A DNA stretch of 64,000 bases. It comes from Strigamia acuminata (lineage: Eukaryota > Arthropoda > Chilopoda > Geophilomorpha > Linotaeniidae). The translations under genes and the position numbers were made by a program. Below, piece after piece: positions 1-13,010 of the stretch (positions within the stretch are counted from its first letter, which is position 1; each line of letters opens with the position of its first letter). The notes under the pieces are model-generated. The model did no database searches. It saw only the letters and a list, made by a program, of their open reading frames with translations, and had not been told where the DNA came from. The DNA lies in the NCBI GenBank assembly GCA_949358305.1, contig OX442318.1, positions 7,240,501-7,304,500 of the forward strand, given 5' to 3'.

Positions 1-108
1 ATTCCCTATTGGTCGAAAACCGAAAGTAATCACGAATTATTTTCTGCATGTAAACACAACAATTCGATTTTTTCACCACTCAAATTATTCAATGCATGTA
101 AACGTATA
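1..108. repeat. Fragment of dispersed repeat (second copy near 19.75-19.86 kb)
   Basis: This stretch matches 19750-19857 almost base for base (CATTGGTCGAAAACC, then ATTATTTTCTGCATGTAAAC, then TTTTTTCACCACTC). Here it is cut at its right side by the inverted-repeat element that starts at 109. No coding capacity is seen. Confidence 0.7.
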
Positions 109-539
109 CTCTAGTTGCAGTCAAAAAGGCACTTTACAATCTGTACTCCCATTGGTCGAGCCAGTTTACTACTAACTCCAGACTGTATACTACTACTAGG
201 AGAAGTAGTTTTGATTTTTATTTATTGTTGTGCTTGTTATAACTAGTTTAGTTAATGTTATTTAGATTTTTCTTATTAAAATATGTTATTTCCATCATTG
301 AAATGAAGTTTTACGCACATAAAAATGTCAAACTCATGTTTGTTATGTTTATTGGTTACTATGTCTGGATAGTAAACAATTTTGAATTTTTGGTAGTTGC
401 CTAAGCAATCGATTACAATGTCTATACATTGTAATGCAATTCTGGTGTTTGGGTCTACTTTTCCGGATCACTACACCAGTAAACTGGCTCGACCAATGGG
501 AGTACAGATTGTAAAGTGCCTTTTGGACTGCAACTAGAG
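109..539. mobile_element. 431-bp inverted-repeat element (MITE-like), TA target
   Basis: Terminal inverted repeats of about 60 bp begin CTCTAGTTGCAGTC and end GACTGCAACTAGAG, and include CCCATTGGTCGAGCCAGTTTA (left) and its complement (right). The flanks are TATA on both sides, compatible with a TA or TATA target duplication. There is no transposase ORF. Its interior carries a reverse-strand copy (about 427-480) of a CTGGTGTAGTG...CACCAG repeat that recurs at 968-1012 and 3077-3125. Confidence 0.8.
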
Positions 540-1214
540 TATAGTATCAGTCAATCGCAAACGATCCAACAAACAGGCCTAAAAACGACCACATTCACGG
601 TTTTTGCGTACTATTTTGGCCGTTTTTATAAACGACGTCCCCAATTCAATGCTTATTCACTTCATTCGATTTCAGTTTATGCTACAATTTCACGGAACCA
701 ATTAATGACACAATCCGATCAATACCTGTATGAATGAATCCAAGAGAAAAAAAAACATTTTATAGAACTAATAGATGATTGGTTTAATGTATGCAGCAGC
801 AAAATTATTAGTTCTAAGGAATAGAAACCGTCATCAATTCTCAGAACCACGCTGTAACAACGTTGTAGTATGATGGCGCTAAAGTAAGACAACATTGCGA
901 TGTCATCTCCCAGAGAAACTAGTATACTCTGGCCATGTGTAAGTTTGGCCTAAATCCGAGCCTTTTCTCTGGTGTAGTGATACAAGAAAATAGATCCAAA
1001 CACCAGGATTGCAACCAATCTACTGAAAATAGTAAGCGAACGTTCTAAAATTTCTGGAAGAAACAAGCAATAAACTCTGAACTATTTTTTCTGGTGGCAG
1101 CACAGAGTGAGTTATGAGGCTCAGATTTAGGCCAGTAGTTTCAACTACAGTAAAATTCCAATTCTAAGACCCACTTTTATGCCTAAAAGCCATGACTAAA
1201 AGTGGTGGTGCATC
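540..1214. other. Gene-free stretch with repeat relics
   Basis: No supported gene. 575-640 resembles 30870-30940 (both contain TTTTTGCGTACTATTTTGGCC). 968-1012 is a copy of the CTGGTGTAGTG repeat seen inside the preceding element. Confidence 0.5.
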
Positions 1215-1377
1215 TAATGCCTAGTTCACACTTGAACCACTTTTCTGCATAACTACCCAACTTTTAGAAACTCGTGTTCACACTTCTTCTAGTTTTCTAC
1301 AACTCAGAACAAAATGGCGACTCTTCTACAAAGTCACAACTTCTACAAAAGCGGTTTAAGTGTGAACTAGGCATTAA
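1215..1377. mobile_element. Short inverted-repeat element (~163 bp)
   Basis: TAATGCCTAGTTCACACTT at the left is the exact reverse complement of AAGTGTGAACTAGGCATTA at the right. A second, outer inverted pair (ATTCTAAGAC near 1160 and GTCTTAGAAT near 1388) suggests insertion into an older palindromic repeat. It is noncoding. Confidence 0.7.
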
Positions 1378-3037
1378 AATCCGTTGCGTCTTAGAATAAT
1401 AATTTTACGACAGTAGTTTCAAAGTACTTGTACAGGTGAAAATTGCACTGGAAACTGCTTGTAGATTGTTAAGTCGGGTCTCCTTTTCTAAAATAATTCC
1501 AATATTCTAAACAACTGTAAAAAATTCTTCTGAAGTAAACAAAAAAAAACAAGAAAGAAAAAACTTCTCAAACCATATGTCTGATTATACCTAGCACATT
1601 GTTTGCTTTAGATATATCAGTGGTCTGACAGTTAATTGTGCGCACAGTTGATGGTTTTGACAATAAACCAATATCTATTGCCTAATAAAAATTACATGTC
1701 CAACCGAGTCGAGTGGAAAAGCGGTAATGTTCATTGGCAGTGATGACTAAGGGCGTGCGAGCCAAGAAAAAAAGCAACACTGACAAAATAAACAAGTCCA
1801 ATTACCCAGAACGCGTCCAATTCTGGCTCTACTCCAAAGCACCATACACAGCCTGACACTCAAAATTCAGCAACAATCAAGAACAGAAGGAAAAAACTTT
1901 TATCAGACCAAAATAAAAAATAGTAACAACAAAACATTCTGTTGACTATTAGCAGAAGACCAATGAAAATGAAACACCCACTTGTGATTCAGACATAAAA
2001 CCATAGTATAGCACTAATGTTTCAGATTTAAATAGCCAGGTTCTGACATTGCGATTTGCCTTTCCGCTTTAACTGCAGCTGCCATAAATGCTTCAAAGTG
2101 AAGCTATCATCGCATTTAAAGCCAATACATTCAAGAACCGTTACAGCGACAGGCCGGTAACAAGCCACAGTCTGCGCCCGGTATCTTGATGCCAAATTCA
2201 AACGCTAGACGCATTCATCGTCATTTAAGCTTGTTTATATTTTTTAAACAAATCTAAATGTAAAATTTAACAAAAAAAAATTTTAAATTCCATTACTTTA
2301 CCGGAAAGTCAAGTAAATATGATGTAAAGACTGTATTTACTGTTCGTAAACATGAAATTTCAAGCATTGAAGACAAAAGTGTAAAATTGTTTAATACAGT
2401 GAATCGTGCCATTGCTTGTTATTATTTCTTAAAACCATGTATTTGTTGTGTATTTGTCTAATAAACACATCTATTTTAAGTTAGTGAACATATATTGTGT
2501 TTAACAGTGAATTGAATGCCCTTACTGAAATCCCAGTAGATCAAATCCATCTTGGCCTAGCCCTAATCAATGTTCTATGCAAGACCACAGAGCCACTTAA
2601 GCTTAATGTCCTCCCACATGACAAGAAGGGAGTCACATCTAACCTACCTGTTGGCTTTTCTCTGCTCACTAGAGACCTAATCCACTGGCACAGGCAACTT
2701 TAGTAGAGAAATTACCTCATCTATTATAAGTAAACTTTTTGTCTCTTACTAATTCATCATTCGGAAGATAAGCTCTAAAGGGTAGGTGCTCATTTAGAAC
2801 ATTTTTAAAGTAAAGAATTTTCAGAATTTGAGTTTACAACAGATGGGTTCAATTTAGGAAGGAAAAGGGACTTATTCTCCTTAAATGCCTTTTAGACTGC
2901 GGAAATCCAAAGTCACTTAAACACAAAGCACCAATTGACCTCTCTGGCTTCCTTACAGACGTAGTGGAAATGTGCTGGACCTATCACCAATGTAGAGGAT
3001 AGAACTCGCACGTTTTGCCACCGATGGTGCCACATAA
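1378..3037. other. Gene-free stretch
   Basis: Nothing recognisable. A 60-odd codon open stretch at about 2500-2703 (+), preceded by a good acceptor-like TTTAACAG, has more even composition than its surroundings. I find no domain, start codon or partner exon, so it is not called a gene. Confidence 0.4.
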
Positions 3038-3275
3038 TATACTATACTCAAAACCACCCCAACGTTGATCTATTTCACTGGTGTAGTGGCACAAAAAAGT
3101 AGTCCAAAACACCAGAATTGTAATCGAACTCCAGACATTGTGCTCGATTACCAACATTGTCAAAGGTGATGCTTTGACACAGAACTACTTTTTCGCGTAG
3201 TAGAACACAGTACACAGTTAGGCGTAAATCGGCTGAAATAGATCAACGTTGGAGTGGTTTTGAGTATAGTATAGC
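3038..3275. mobile_element. Inverted-repeat element (~238 bp)
   Basis: Arms at 3038-3078 and 3234-3275 are near-perfect reverse complements (core CCAACGTTGATCTATTTCA). The interior starts with a further copy of the CTGGTGTAGTG repeat. No ORF of note. Confidence 0.75.
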
Positions 3276-4813
3276 CGCACTGTATTCTGGGGTGACAACA
3301 AGTAACAAACATGCTTACTTGGCAAGCAATGAGTGAAACGTGATTGCTGTCATCCAATCAGTGCACAGAACAACGAATCAATAGGAAATAACAAACGGAA
3401 CGTGTTCATGTTATCCTTGCTTCATGGTATCATACAACAATATCATATCAATATAACATGTCAAAACTTAAAGACTGACCTAACCAAGGGGTTGCAAGTA
3501 TCCACATGCACCCCCCCTTGAAAGATGCCACGAAAATTTTATTAAAGTTTTTATTTTTCATTCAAAAAACAATTTGCAAAATTTTCTGAGTTAGGAAGGA
3601 GAGACACACAAAGTACTTGTATATGTAAGCCTAATTTCAGTAATGCGAATGCAATGAGTTATTACTGCAGTTATTTGATATGCATCAGCTGCAGAATCCA
3701 CAATTTATGTTGGCCAAAGGAAATTAGCGAAAAGAGGAAAAATTCAACTCGCGAAAGAGAAAAAAAAAATCTTATTAGAAAGGATTATGTTGTTGCTGAA
3801 ATTATACCTTGTGTGTCAGCAAGAATTCCAATTAAAGAAGATGACTTGGGTCATATTTAGTCTGATAGTCTCCTTTACAAAATACTTTTAAACTAATTAT
3901 ACGTTTGAAAAAAAGTCACTTTTCCTTTCTTTTCAGAAATTTAACGTCCCTTATCAATGGAATTATCTCAATAAACATCAGCTCTATTGCAGAGAGATGT
4001 AATTAAAACAATCCATACACAATTTTCCATTATAATTAAGATTGCTGGGCAATGGCAACACTGATACCAAACACAATATTGTGTAGCTACTGGCTAAATT
4101 CGATATTGCAATCACTTCTGATGTGATTTCATGTGAGCCTCGTTTAGAAAACGGCCAACTTAAGCACTAATTTCCGAGTTTCTGAAGATTTTAAGGTCAA
4201 TTGCACTGCAAATTAATCTTGTTAAAAATAAAAATTGCTATCTAACTAAAAATAAATCAGAATATTTATGTACAAACGAGCTTGGTTATTTGCAAGTGCT
4301 CTCCACAAGTGGTAATTAAGATAAACAAGTCGCTTTAAATTACGCGACTCCATACTAATGGCATTAAGGTTAGTTCACACAACAGTTCGCACTAGACTTA
4401 ACCTTGACTTAAGGTCTATAACTCGTGGGATTGTTGGGATGAATTAACGTAATCCCTTAATACAACTTAGAGTTGAATTATGACATCCGAATAGCCAGAT
4501 TCGCCCTTAGGCAATTCGCCGTTGGAACGGCACCCCGAAAATGTATTTTGTAATATACTTTGTATATCATCAACAAATAAATGATGTTATTTATGGCTTG
4601 TCCAATGTATGTACCTTAATTTAGTACTTTTATAGAAAATTCCGCCAGGGGGCGCCTCCTAATTTGGGCTTTCGGTCCCTGACATAACCAGTCCAATTTT
4701 TACTGACCGCAGGTCAGCACGTGTTTTTTACGATATCCGTGAAAGAGGATATAGTTTTTTATCTTTTCACTTGCTTTTAGATCGTTTTTAAACATTTTTT
4801 CTCCGATTGTACG
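3276..4813. other. Gene-free stretch
   Basis: I see no gene or clear repeat structure here. Short open stretches lack domains, initiation context and splice partners. Confidence 0.4.
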
Positions 4814-5138
4814 ATGGCACAAGCTTCGATTTCAAAGAATCCCAAGGATACCACAAGTAGATGAAGACGACGAGAAATTGATCACTTCGGATCAGTTCGG
4901 TGCTGAAGACTCCTCATCGTGCCACAATTTTTCTTTGTCTAAACAGATGTTGGATGATATCGTCCGAAATGCCGTCAACGACGCGCTTTCGAAGGATCGG
5001 ACCCGACATTCGGTTCCCGCCTGGAAGGATTTAGCTGGGTCTTCGTTCGACTTTATGCCCGGGCATGCCACGCATGACCCCAAATTCATTCCCTGGCAAG
5101 TATGCAACCAAACAATGTTGGATTGCGGGATTTGTTAA
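4814..5138 (+). pseudogene. Decayed ORF, probably transposon-derived
   Basis: An ATG at 4814 opens a short frame (MAQASISKNPKDT...) that stops at a TGA. The next frame continues with coherent, hydrophilic, acidic sequence (VDEDDEKLITSDQFGAEDS) and a likely helix (LDDIVRNAVNDALSK) to about residue 100. A one-base frameshift near 4850-4860 joins the two best. The local base composition is more GC-rich than the flanks. I do not recognise the family; a gag-like or other mobile-element protein is a guess from context. No splice partner was found. Confidence 0.35.
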
Positions 5139-5395
5139 ATGTATTTTGTAATATAGTTCTGCATGCTATTTTATTTAGATATATTATGAAATGCATTACA
5201 CAATAATATCATTTGTCAAACATGAATGTATTGTTAAAATAAATTTTACAAAATGCATTCTAAAATAAATTTTATAATAGTATTATTAGATAATTGCAAA
5301 TGCACTGTCAAAATATATTCCAAAATGCATTATTCAATGCACAAATAATACATTTAAATTCTGCAAAACTCTATATATTATAGAATGCATTAATT
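5139..5395. repeat. AT-rich repeat of AAATGCATT motifs
   Basis: Irregularly repeated TGTATTTTGTAATA / AAATGCATT words. Similar sequence recurs at about 30990-31090, 33575-33735 and 34236-34280, so this is a dispersed noncoding repeat family. Confidence 0.5.
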
Positions 5396-6414
5396 TGGAC
5401 TAACCGTCAAGATTGGTTTTAAAAATAGTTGCTACAGACACTATTTTTGATCAGCTTCCTCTTTTGCCATATTTGTCTAACTACTTTACAATAGAATAGA
5501 CCTTTGGAAAAATGAGGTCACTTGATCGTATCACGTGACCTCATTTTTATACATCGTAACAATGGTTGACCCACCCCAGTTATGAGAAAAACCATTGCAA
5601 AATAACATTATAACATTGTGAATTTGCAATCTTTATAGTTACTCACGTAACTTAAATAAATGAATTACTTCACAAAACGTATCTTGATGGACGGATGGAG
5701 TCTGATTTAAGTTCGAAAGTTGTGGACACAAGGAAAACGCGTGTGGTGGTTACGTTTACAAAAGTATAACTAAAATTTTTATTCATTGTACTGAATTACA
5801 AAGGAAGGGGATTAAAACCCCTTTATTCTCGGAATGGATTAAATGTGGGTCACGGATGAGTTTTACACCCGCGCTACGGTGGTTAAGTACGCAACTATAT
5901 TGGTTTCTTTTGGAAACCGTCAGTTTCTACAATCTTCTTATTGTGGGCGTAGCCAAACTGCATTACGTCATAATTTTCCAATGGTCTATTGTGCATTGTA
6001 ATAATGTAATGGCTGCAGACAGGTCAATAGCCAATGAGACTTTGTCATAATCTTTCCGAAACAAACCACAATACGATAACTTTGATTATGCTCATATACC
6101 ACTGGGCAGTGGTGTAACAAGAAGTCAATGGGCCTACACACAAGTTGGGTTGATGGACCCTTTAGCAGAGCTCCAGCTAGGATTTTCACTCCTTGGCGAT
6201 ATATATAGTTGCTATCTTCATTCTCCATGGGCCCCTAGGCTCATTGGCCCGTGTCAACCACACCTGCTGCACCCCTGATTGCTTCGCCACAACCATAGAT
6301 TGAAAGTATCTTGACCTTAACTCACGTGCTTTGCTTCAATGGGAACAATATGTCAGCAAAATATAAAACCATCCATTCAGACTTAATTATTTTACTCGCC
6401 AAAATGCCAACATG
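5396..6414. other. Gene-free stretch with one hairpin
   Basis: The only structure I see is a short palindrome at about 5510-5548 (AAATGAGGTCAC ... GTGACCTCATTT). Confidence 0.4.
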
Positions 6415-6747
6415 TTAGCAACAACTGACATCTGTAAATTTGTCACGGTCAAAAGAGATGAGCAACATTTCAAATTTGACCTCCGCTGGAATAAATATTT
6501 CAGCCCCCTTTCTTTCAAACACAAACCTCAGCTGTCGCTGGCAATTAGAGTGTTCACTAGTTCGAACTAACTACAAAACATGGTCGATCAGGCTCTCCTC
6601 ATCCTCAATCCACCTCCAAGCCCTTTCCACCTTAACCTGCAACTCACTGCGAGAGATAACGATAAGAGCGCGCTCGGCTCGTCATTCCTTCTTCCGCCTC
6701 ATCTCCCGCGCCATTTCCTGCACTTCTAATCGGCTTCGTGCATGTTC
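6415..6747 (-). pseudogene. Possible decayed coding fragment
   Basis: Read on the minus strand, one frame runs 111 codons with only two internal stops (TGA, TAG). It has protein-like content: charged helix-like stretches (ARSRLEVQEMAREMRRKKE and VERAWRWIEDEESLIDHVL), then a mixed segment ending with TAA at 6415-6417. The region is more GC-rich than its surroundings. I recognise no family. It may be an old pseudogene or transposon remnant, or chance. Confidence 0.2.
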
Positions 6748-7145
6748 TCAACATTTTGACGGTAACTGAGAAGACTCTTTTCCATTTCACAATCATCTAT
6801 GGCAAAACGCTAGTCTGTTTGGCCAAGATAGACAGGATGAAAGAGGAGCCAAGGCAGCCGTACACAACCAAATTTGTGCTCTTAAGCAGTTGAGTACACA
6901 AAACCCTCTCGCAAAATGGTTTTCAAATTGCTTTCTCTTATCACCTCTTGACATTTAAGCCCATTCTCATACATGGCATTTAACTCCAGTCTTAACTCTC
7001 TTTTTTACATCATTTATTTAAGAAAAAAAAAAGATCTCTTAAAGGAGTTGACATAGTGGCTTTTAATCAGCTTAGTTTGGTCCAAATGGCAAATTATAAC
7101 AATACAATAAAATAAGCCCACAAGTATGCAATCCTTAATATAGTA

Positions 7146-7641
7146 AGGGGTTTCATGGCAATGCATGAGCGATTATTGTGATTAGTTGATTATTGCAATA
7201 ATCGTAATCACTCAATTATTGAGGGCCCAACAAAAATCTGATTATGTGATTATTGCTCCGATGGGCGGAATTGATTAAATTGTAACCTAAATACGTTGCA
7301 ATTGTTTAAACAAAGTTTCTACAAATAATAATTGCAACTACCTAACTCGTTTCATGTGTTCAGTTTAACCTAAACTGAGCAGACTTTGTTGTATTATGAC
7401 CTTGTGTAGTTTATGCGGGTCTGGCGCCGCCATGTTGGTTTCAGTTAAGAAAGTACTTATAATCAGCCCAAGTCAGCAGAAAATCATAGTTTGGGGTGAT
7501 TACTTGATTAGTTTCTTAGTTGCTTATTTGATGAAATGATTATTCTCAGGATTGGTTGAATCCAGTCACATGACACATCAAGTAATCGACTAATCAAAGT
7601 AATCAAAGTAATCAACTAATCGCTCATTTAATGAAACCCCT
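7146..7641. mobile_element. 496-bp inverted-repeat element with TA target
   Basis: Ends AGGGGTTTCAT...ATGAAACCCCT are flanked by TA on each side (7144-7145, 7642-7643). Subterminal GATTATTGTGATTAGTTGATTA-type words recur in both orientations. No transposase. A right-end fragment of the same family lies at about 8720-8763. Confidence 0.75.
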
Positions 7642-7845
7642 TAATATCAATTGTGCTTCCATTAGAAGCATATTTGGATTTAGAATAATTATAATTATGA
7701 AGTGACTAAGTTCATGTCCGACAAGAATGTCTGGTGTTATTTTCATGACGTGCTGTGATTGGTTAAGAGATGTGTTGAGATACATTGATAAAAATACTCG
7801 GTTCAGTCTAAGTTGCTAAAAACTAATAAGGTTAGATTTGGGGGG

Positions 7846-10503
7846 TCACAAAGATAAAACTTCAAAAACATTCTTTTGAGAAAACTTGTGTTGAGGAAAC
7901 GAACACACATCTATAGATCTCAACCAATCACAGTGCGCCATTAAAATAATGCGTTCACGTCGGGCATGTATAGTAGTAGACAAAAAACTTCCCTTCAGTT
8001 TAGATGTTTTTAGTTTATCTACCATACGGCATAAAAATCCATTGAGATTCAATGACATCAATCTTGATCCGGTCTCCTGCCTTGCCCTAACAACAGTATT
8101 AAAAGATAAACCGGGCAAATAGATAAATAGATAAACTTAAAACAGCTAAACTGAAAGAAAGTTTTTTTTCCACGACTGTACGTAGTCACTGCCTTATAAT
8201 TAATTATTTCTCTGTACGGCGAAATAACATTATTCTACAGAACAGTTACTTCAAAGTTTAATTTTGTTGGTTTTTATTGCCTTCTAAACTAAACTATTCA
8301 ATTGATTAATTGAAAAGAAGTAACAGGAGAATTGGCACGCCACTGCCAGAAATTAAATTCTTGCGCTGAAAAAGACGAACTGCTGTAAAGCAATTTCTCC
8401 CATCCTGGTTCCTATGCTTTGTCGCAATCGGCATCTCCTTGACTTTTTAAATCTGTGCTCGCAACCCTAACCAAAAGAAAAAATTTATTTTACTAATTTC
8501 TTTTTCACTTACTGTAACCACTTATATATTTGCGAGAACCGAGACTTGTGAAGATGAAGCAACTAATGACTTTATTTTAGGCTGAATAATTTTAAGGAAG
8601 GGTTGGGCAAAGTACAAGTGCAAAGTACAAGAATTCGTTATTCGATATTATAACAATGAGGCGATATTAATCAATATTCCTAGCAATATAATTCGATAAT
8701 TGCATTTAAACTACACAATTAGTCAACTAATCACAATAATCGCTCATTTAATGAAACCCCTTAATATACAGTATAACGATACAAAGATATTATTGTTTAA
8801 TTTCCACAATATTAAACATTTTTCTGAAGTGGCCTCGCAACCCCAAAACACCCATCTCGCTTTTGGTGATATCGATATTTTTTGGTATTTAAAAAAATAA
8901 AAATAAAATTGTACAATAATTCTTGGTGAAAATTTTCCTTTAGCTACGCCCACAAAACACACATAAAAACTGATCAAACAATTAGAATACTCTTGAACTT
9001 TCTAGAGTATCGTCCACTATTTCGCAATCCTCTTCCACTTCCTTTTCTAACGACGCTTCGTTGTTGGAAGATCCATTTCTGCTGCTTCTGCTTGTTTTCT
9101 CCCTCTTGTCTGTTTCCATGGCTACATTGCATCACACCCAGTGGCTGAAACCCAAGTTTCCATGTCTATGCCTTCTTTTCGAGTAAGTTCAATGTGACAT
9201 GCTTCTGGGATAAAAACAACAACCAGATATGCATGACCAAAGTTTTTAGAAACCATTGTTTTACAGCATGCCATAAATAGGACCACACTACATCCAAACT
9301 TTCAGACTCCTAGCACTTGCAGTTTTTAAAAAACGCCAACTTTGATGTCCAAAATGCACAAACTGTTCGAAAAGTCTGTTTCTCGAAAACCGTCGCTTGG
9401 ATTTTGATGAAACTTGGTTTGGGAGTTTCTACTATCAATCAGATCCCCAAGATTTGGTCAAACTTGCATTTTAGGACGGTTATAAAATAGTAGGCACATT
9501 CAATAACTCATAAACGGTCGTTTAAACACGTTTGCACGAACTTTTAAACAAGATTCTCGTTTAAAAGTTCGTTTAAATGGGTTTAAACGGGCTGAAAATA
9601 AACAACCTAAATAGGTCGTTTAAATCTTCGTCAACCTTCTCGATCGTAAGTACAATATTGAAGCAGTTATTGTTTGTTTAGAGTAAAAAACAATAATAAT
9701 CATCAATATGGTTATTATTTGGGTTGAAAACATTAGAAAAAAGCGAGGGAAACAAAATCTAGAAAAAAAATACCCGTATGCGACTTGCAGCGGGGATATG
9801 ACCTAGCACTTGATCTGGAATCCCAGATCAAGTTTGGTAGTTCAGAAACAAAACATTTCGTCTAAAAATTCGAAGAGACCCCTAGTATCTTTATTTGTTC
9901 AGCGCCATTTAGAAAAAGTTCAATACATTTAAATAAAATGTGATTGACTGAATACCATTTTTTGCTCAAACTAGGACAAACTAGAGTGAACACCGTCTGA
10001 GTTACTTTCTTCATTCTAAAATGTCACTTCCTTACTGCAACTGCTGGTGTGAACCTCGCATAATAGATTCTATCAGAAATGGAACACGTACTTCAAGACT
10101 TTCAAAGAAAAAGAAAAATAAGACAAATCTCCCGAATCAGATAAACAATCGATTTGTAATCTTTGAAAGGGCTTGTAGAAAAAGAAGCATCAAACATGTG
10201 GGAAAAAAAATATTTAGAAAAATAAATTTAAAAAATATAAAACCATTTGTACCTAAAATATTTAATGCATACCCATGTCTGAAATATACATACACAAAGA
10301 TGCAAACTGAGCTCTGAATACATTACACAGCAACTTCTTCAACCGTGACAACTTAGACAGTGACAGAACTTCAAATTTTTGGCCGCGCAGCAAAAATATA
10401 TTTTGTGTCCCCTAAATAAAACATGTATGGAATCTTTAGAAGTGAATTTTCGCTTTAAGCGTGTTTGCTGTAGCGACGTTGAATCGAACCATACTGTTAA
10501 GTA
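7846..10503. other. Gene-free stretch with element fragments
   Basis: 8720-8763 is a right-end fragment (CGCTCATTTAATGAAACCCC) of the element at 7146-7641. 9480-9620 contains an imperfect palindromic GTTTAAACG-rich block beginning with GCACATTCAATAACTC. The longer open frames (minus 7846-8118, plus 10021-10317) are biased in composition and show no domain, so no gene is called. Confidence 0.4.
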
Positions 10504-10919
10504 CCGTATTACCTCACATTAAGCCGCATGCCAGTATAATTCGAGTTATACCGGCATGCCGATAAACCTCGTTTATAACGGCATGCCGGTGTAAGTGAGT
10601 ACGAATTTTTTTTTAAAGAATTTAGCCAAAACAACCAAAAAAATCATTTTTAGATGTCCAAAATGTAGGAAATTTGTATAACATTTCCCAAATTTTATTA
10701 GTAATCTTCAGAATATCAATAAAACTTAAATTTCAGACCCAAAATCCAATATAATTATTCATCTAGGCTCTTTAAAAAAAAACAAAAAAAAAAAGTTTTT
10801 TACTTATACCGGCATGTTTCGTTTTATATCGACATGCCGGTATACACTTTTTGGACAAAATTTAAAAAACCTGCTAAACCCATGCCCAACGGCATGCCGC
10901 TTTATGTGAAGTAATACGG
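10504..10919. mobile_element. CCGTATTACC-family inverted-repeat element (416 bp)
   Basis: Starts CCGTATTACCTCACATTAAG and ends in the matching inverted arm (CTTTATGTGAAGTAATACGG) between TA dinucleotides at 10502-10503 and 10920-10921. The interior repeats the palindrome GGCATGCCG several times. Relatives are at 16177-16440 and 37139-37808. Noncoding. Confidence 0.85.
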
Positions 10920-12944
10920 TACGTCGTGGGGTTCAACACACATAACAATTCTTATTTGGCAATAAGTCACTTTATGGGTCCTATTTCATTTTATTCATAA
11001 CTTAAATAAAATTGCCTCTTTAATTAATGTACTGTACATTCATCTTTAAACATCATCCTCTTTTCAGCATATTTCACCTAATCAGCAGAGCCCATTCCTA
11101 TTTTTTTTTCATTCCATCATAAGAAACTAATGGTAGAGAAGAGTGCTAGAGAACTCCGTCTCCATGGTAATTTTAAACGATGATCAGGGTAGATGCTGCT
11201 GCATTCTTACTGAGGAACCCATCAAAAGCACCTGATGCCTGTGGTATGGCGGTCTCGTACACTCAAGAGGCTGTTTCAGTTCCCAAACTTCTCTAAAAAA
11301 AATGGACATAAATTATTTGAAATAACATGAATTTTTACACAGATCCGAGATATAAAATTTCTCGTCTTGACTTTGATCCGAACAAATTAATGCTCAAGTT
11401 CTAAGGAATTTATTTCGAACATTAGTTTTCCCACAGAAAAAAATCGTGTCCTTCTGGCTGACACACATCTTCCGGACGCTAACGATTTTCAAACAACCTT
11501 TCGCAAAAGAAATTACCAGCAGAATTGTAGAAATTAAATAGTAAGCGTGTTCGAATTAGTTAAGCAAATACTTAAAGTTTGCATACATGAATAAACAAAA
11601 GTGAAATAAATAACTCATTTTTGGAAACTCCTAAATGAAATATAATTTCACAATTACTAACGCGCATGCTTGTGTGCCACTGAGATGTGAATGATACAGT
11701 AATTCAAGCGTGCATGCGCAAATAGCAACATTGTGATTTTCTTTATATGAAACTGAATTTTATCTCAAGTGAAATTCGAAGTCATTGGACATTCATTTAA
11801 TTAATTATGCTAAATGAAAATTTTCTGCCCCTTAAAACTCCAGCAAAACTATTAAGCTGGCTTCGCTGCCTTAGTAAAGAACGCTTCAGTTAACAGCTTT
11901 TGGCTTTTACAAGTAGTGTTTAAACCACACCACTAGTTGATAAAAAATTGTGTGTTACAATTGTTCACAACTAGCGCCCTCTATAAAATTAGAAACAAAC
12001 TTAAAAAACCTAAATGACGCTTAAACAGAGCGTGTCATCTAAGCGCGACACTATCTACCGCGACATCAATATACCGCGACTTGGGAAACTGCAACTACGT
12101 GTATTTTAGGTTTTTATTTTTCCTTCTCCTAAGAAGGTCTAACAAGGGGGAGCTGTGCCCCCCTTGACCTCAATTTTCTACACTCCCTGAATAAAAGCCT
12201 AATTTCTTAAATTTCCAACTAAATCCACTAGTTGTATAAAATGCATCAACAAAATGGAACCAACATTTGAACAAAATTTACAAACTTCTCCTCTTAGCTA
12301 AGATGCTCTTCGTATGCAACCTGGACAAAGTAATCAACATGAGTACTCTGGAAACTCAAAAAATGCTTGCCTGGTGGAAATTGAAGAAACGTATAGTACA
12401 TGTTTTTCAGATAATGCCACAAACATGAAAATCATCAAAAAGCTAGCAATCTCATCACCTAATGGCAAGCAATCAAAGAGGTCTGGCAATCTCTTTCTTG
12501 AAAATTTAAATCTGCAATCAAACAACAATTATGAAAAGCAATTTCTCCTTTCATTTGCCATGCAAAATATATCTAAGACAAATTAATAAACTAACCCACT
12601 TTGCCCAAAGGTCTTGGCTGCACACTAACCTAACAATTAACATTGAGATCTGGAGCACATATCTGGTACACATATACCCCGCGGTAACTTGATGCCAAAT
12701 TCAGACACTAAATTCCAAAACAGAAGGGCTGCAACAATCGACATAGAAAACGGAAATTTGACCAAAGGCTAGTTCACAATGCTGCAAATTGTTGTTCACA
12801 ATAACGCGAACCTCATCTAAATAAGCAGACATTCCTCCGAACGTAGTTCTACGTTGCAGCACAATAAAGACTGCAATTCTTCGTAATTTTTGCACGCGAA
12901 AACACAAAAGTGTAATAAAGTCTACTGTGCACAAGTAAATACAG
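10920..12944. other. Gene-free stretch
   Basis: No convincing gene. A 90-codon open frame at 12314-12586 (+) shows no domain or splice signals that I can defend. Confidence 0.4.
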
Positions 12945-13010
12945 TGGAAACTCTTTATAACGAATCGCGATATAACGAATTATCAATATAACGACTAAGT
13001 AACCTGGCCG
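12945..13010. repeat. Decayed pogo/mariner-like terminus
   Basis: ACAGTGGAAACTCTTTATAACGA followed by repeated TATAACGA words resembles the ends of pogo-type elements (compare ACAGTCGAACCTCGTTATAAC at about 14903). No matching second end was found. Confidence 0.35.
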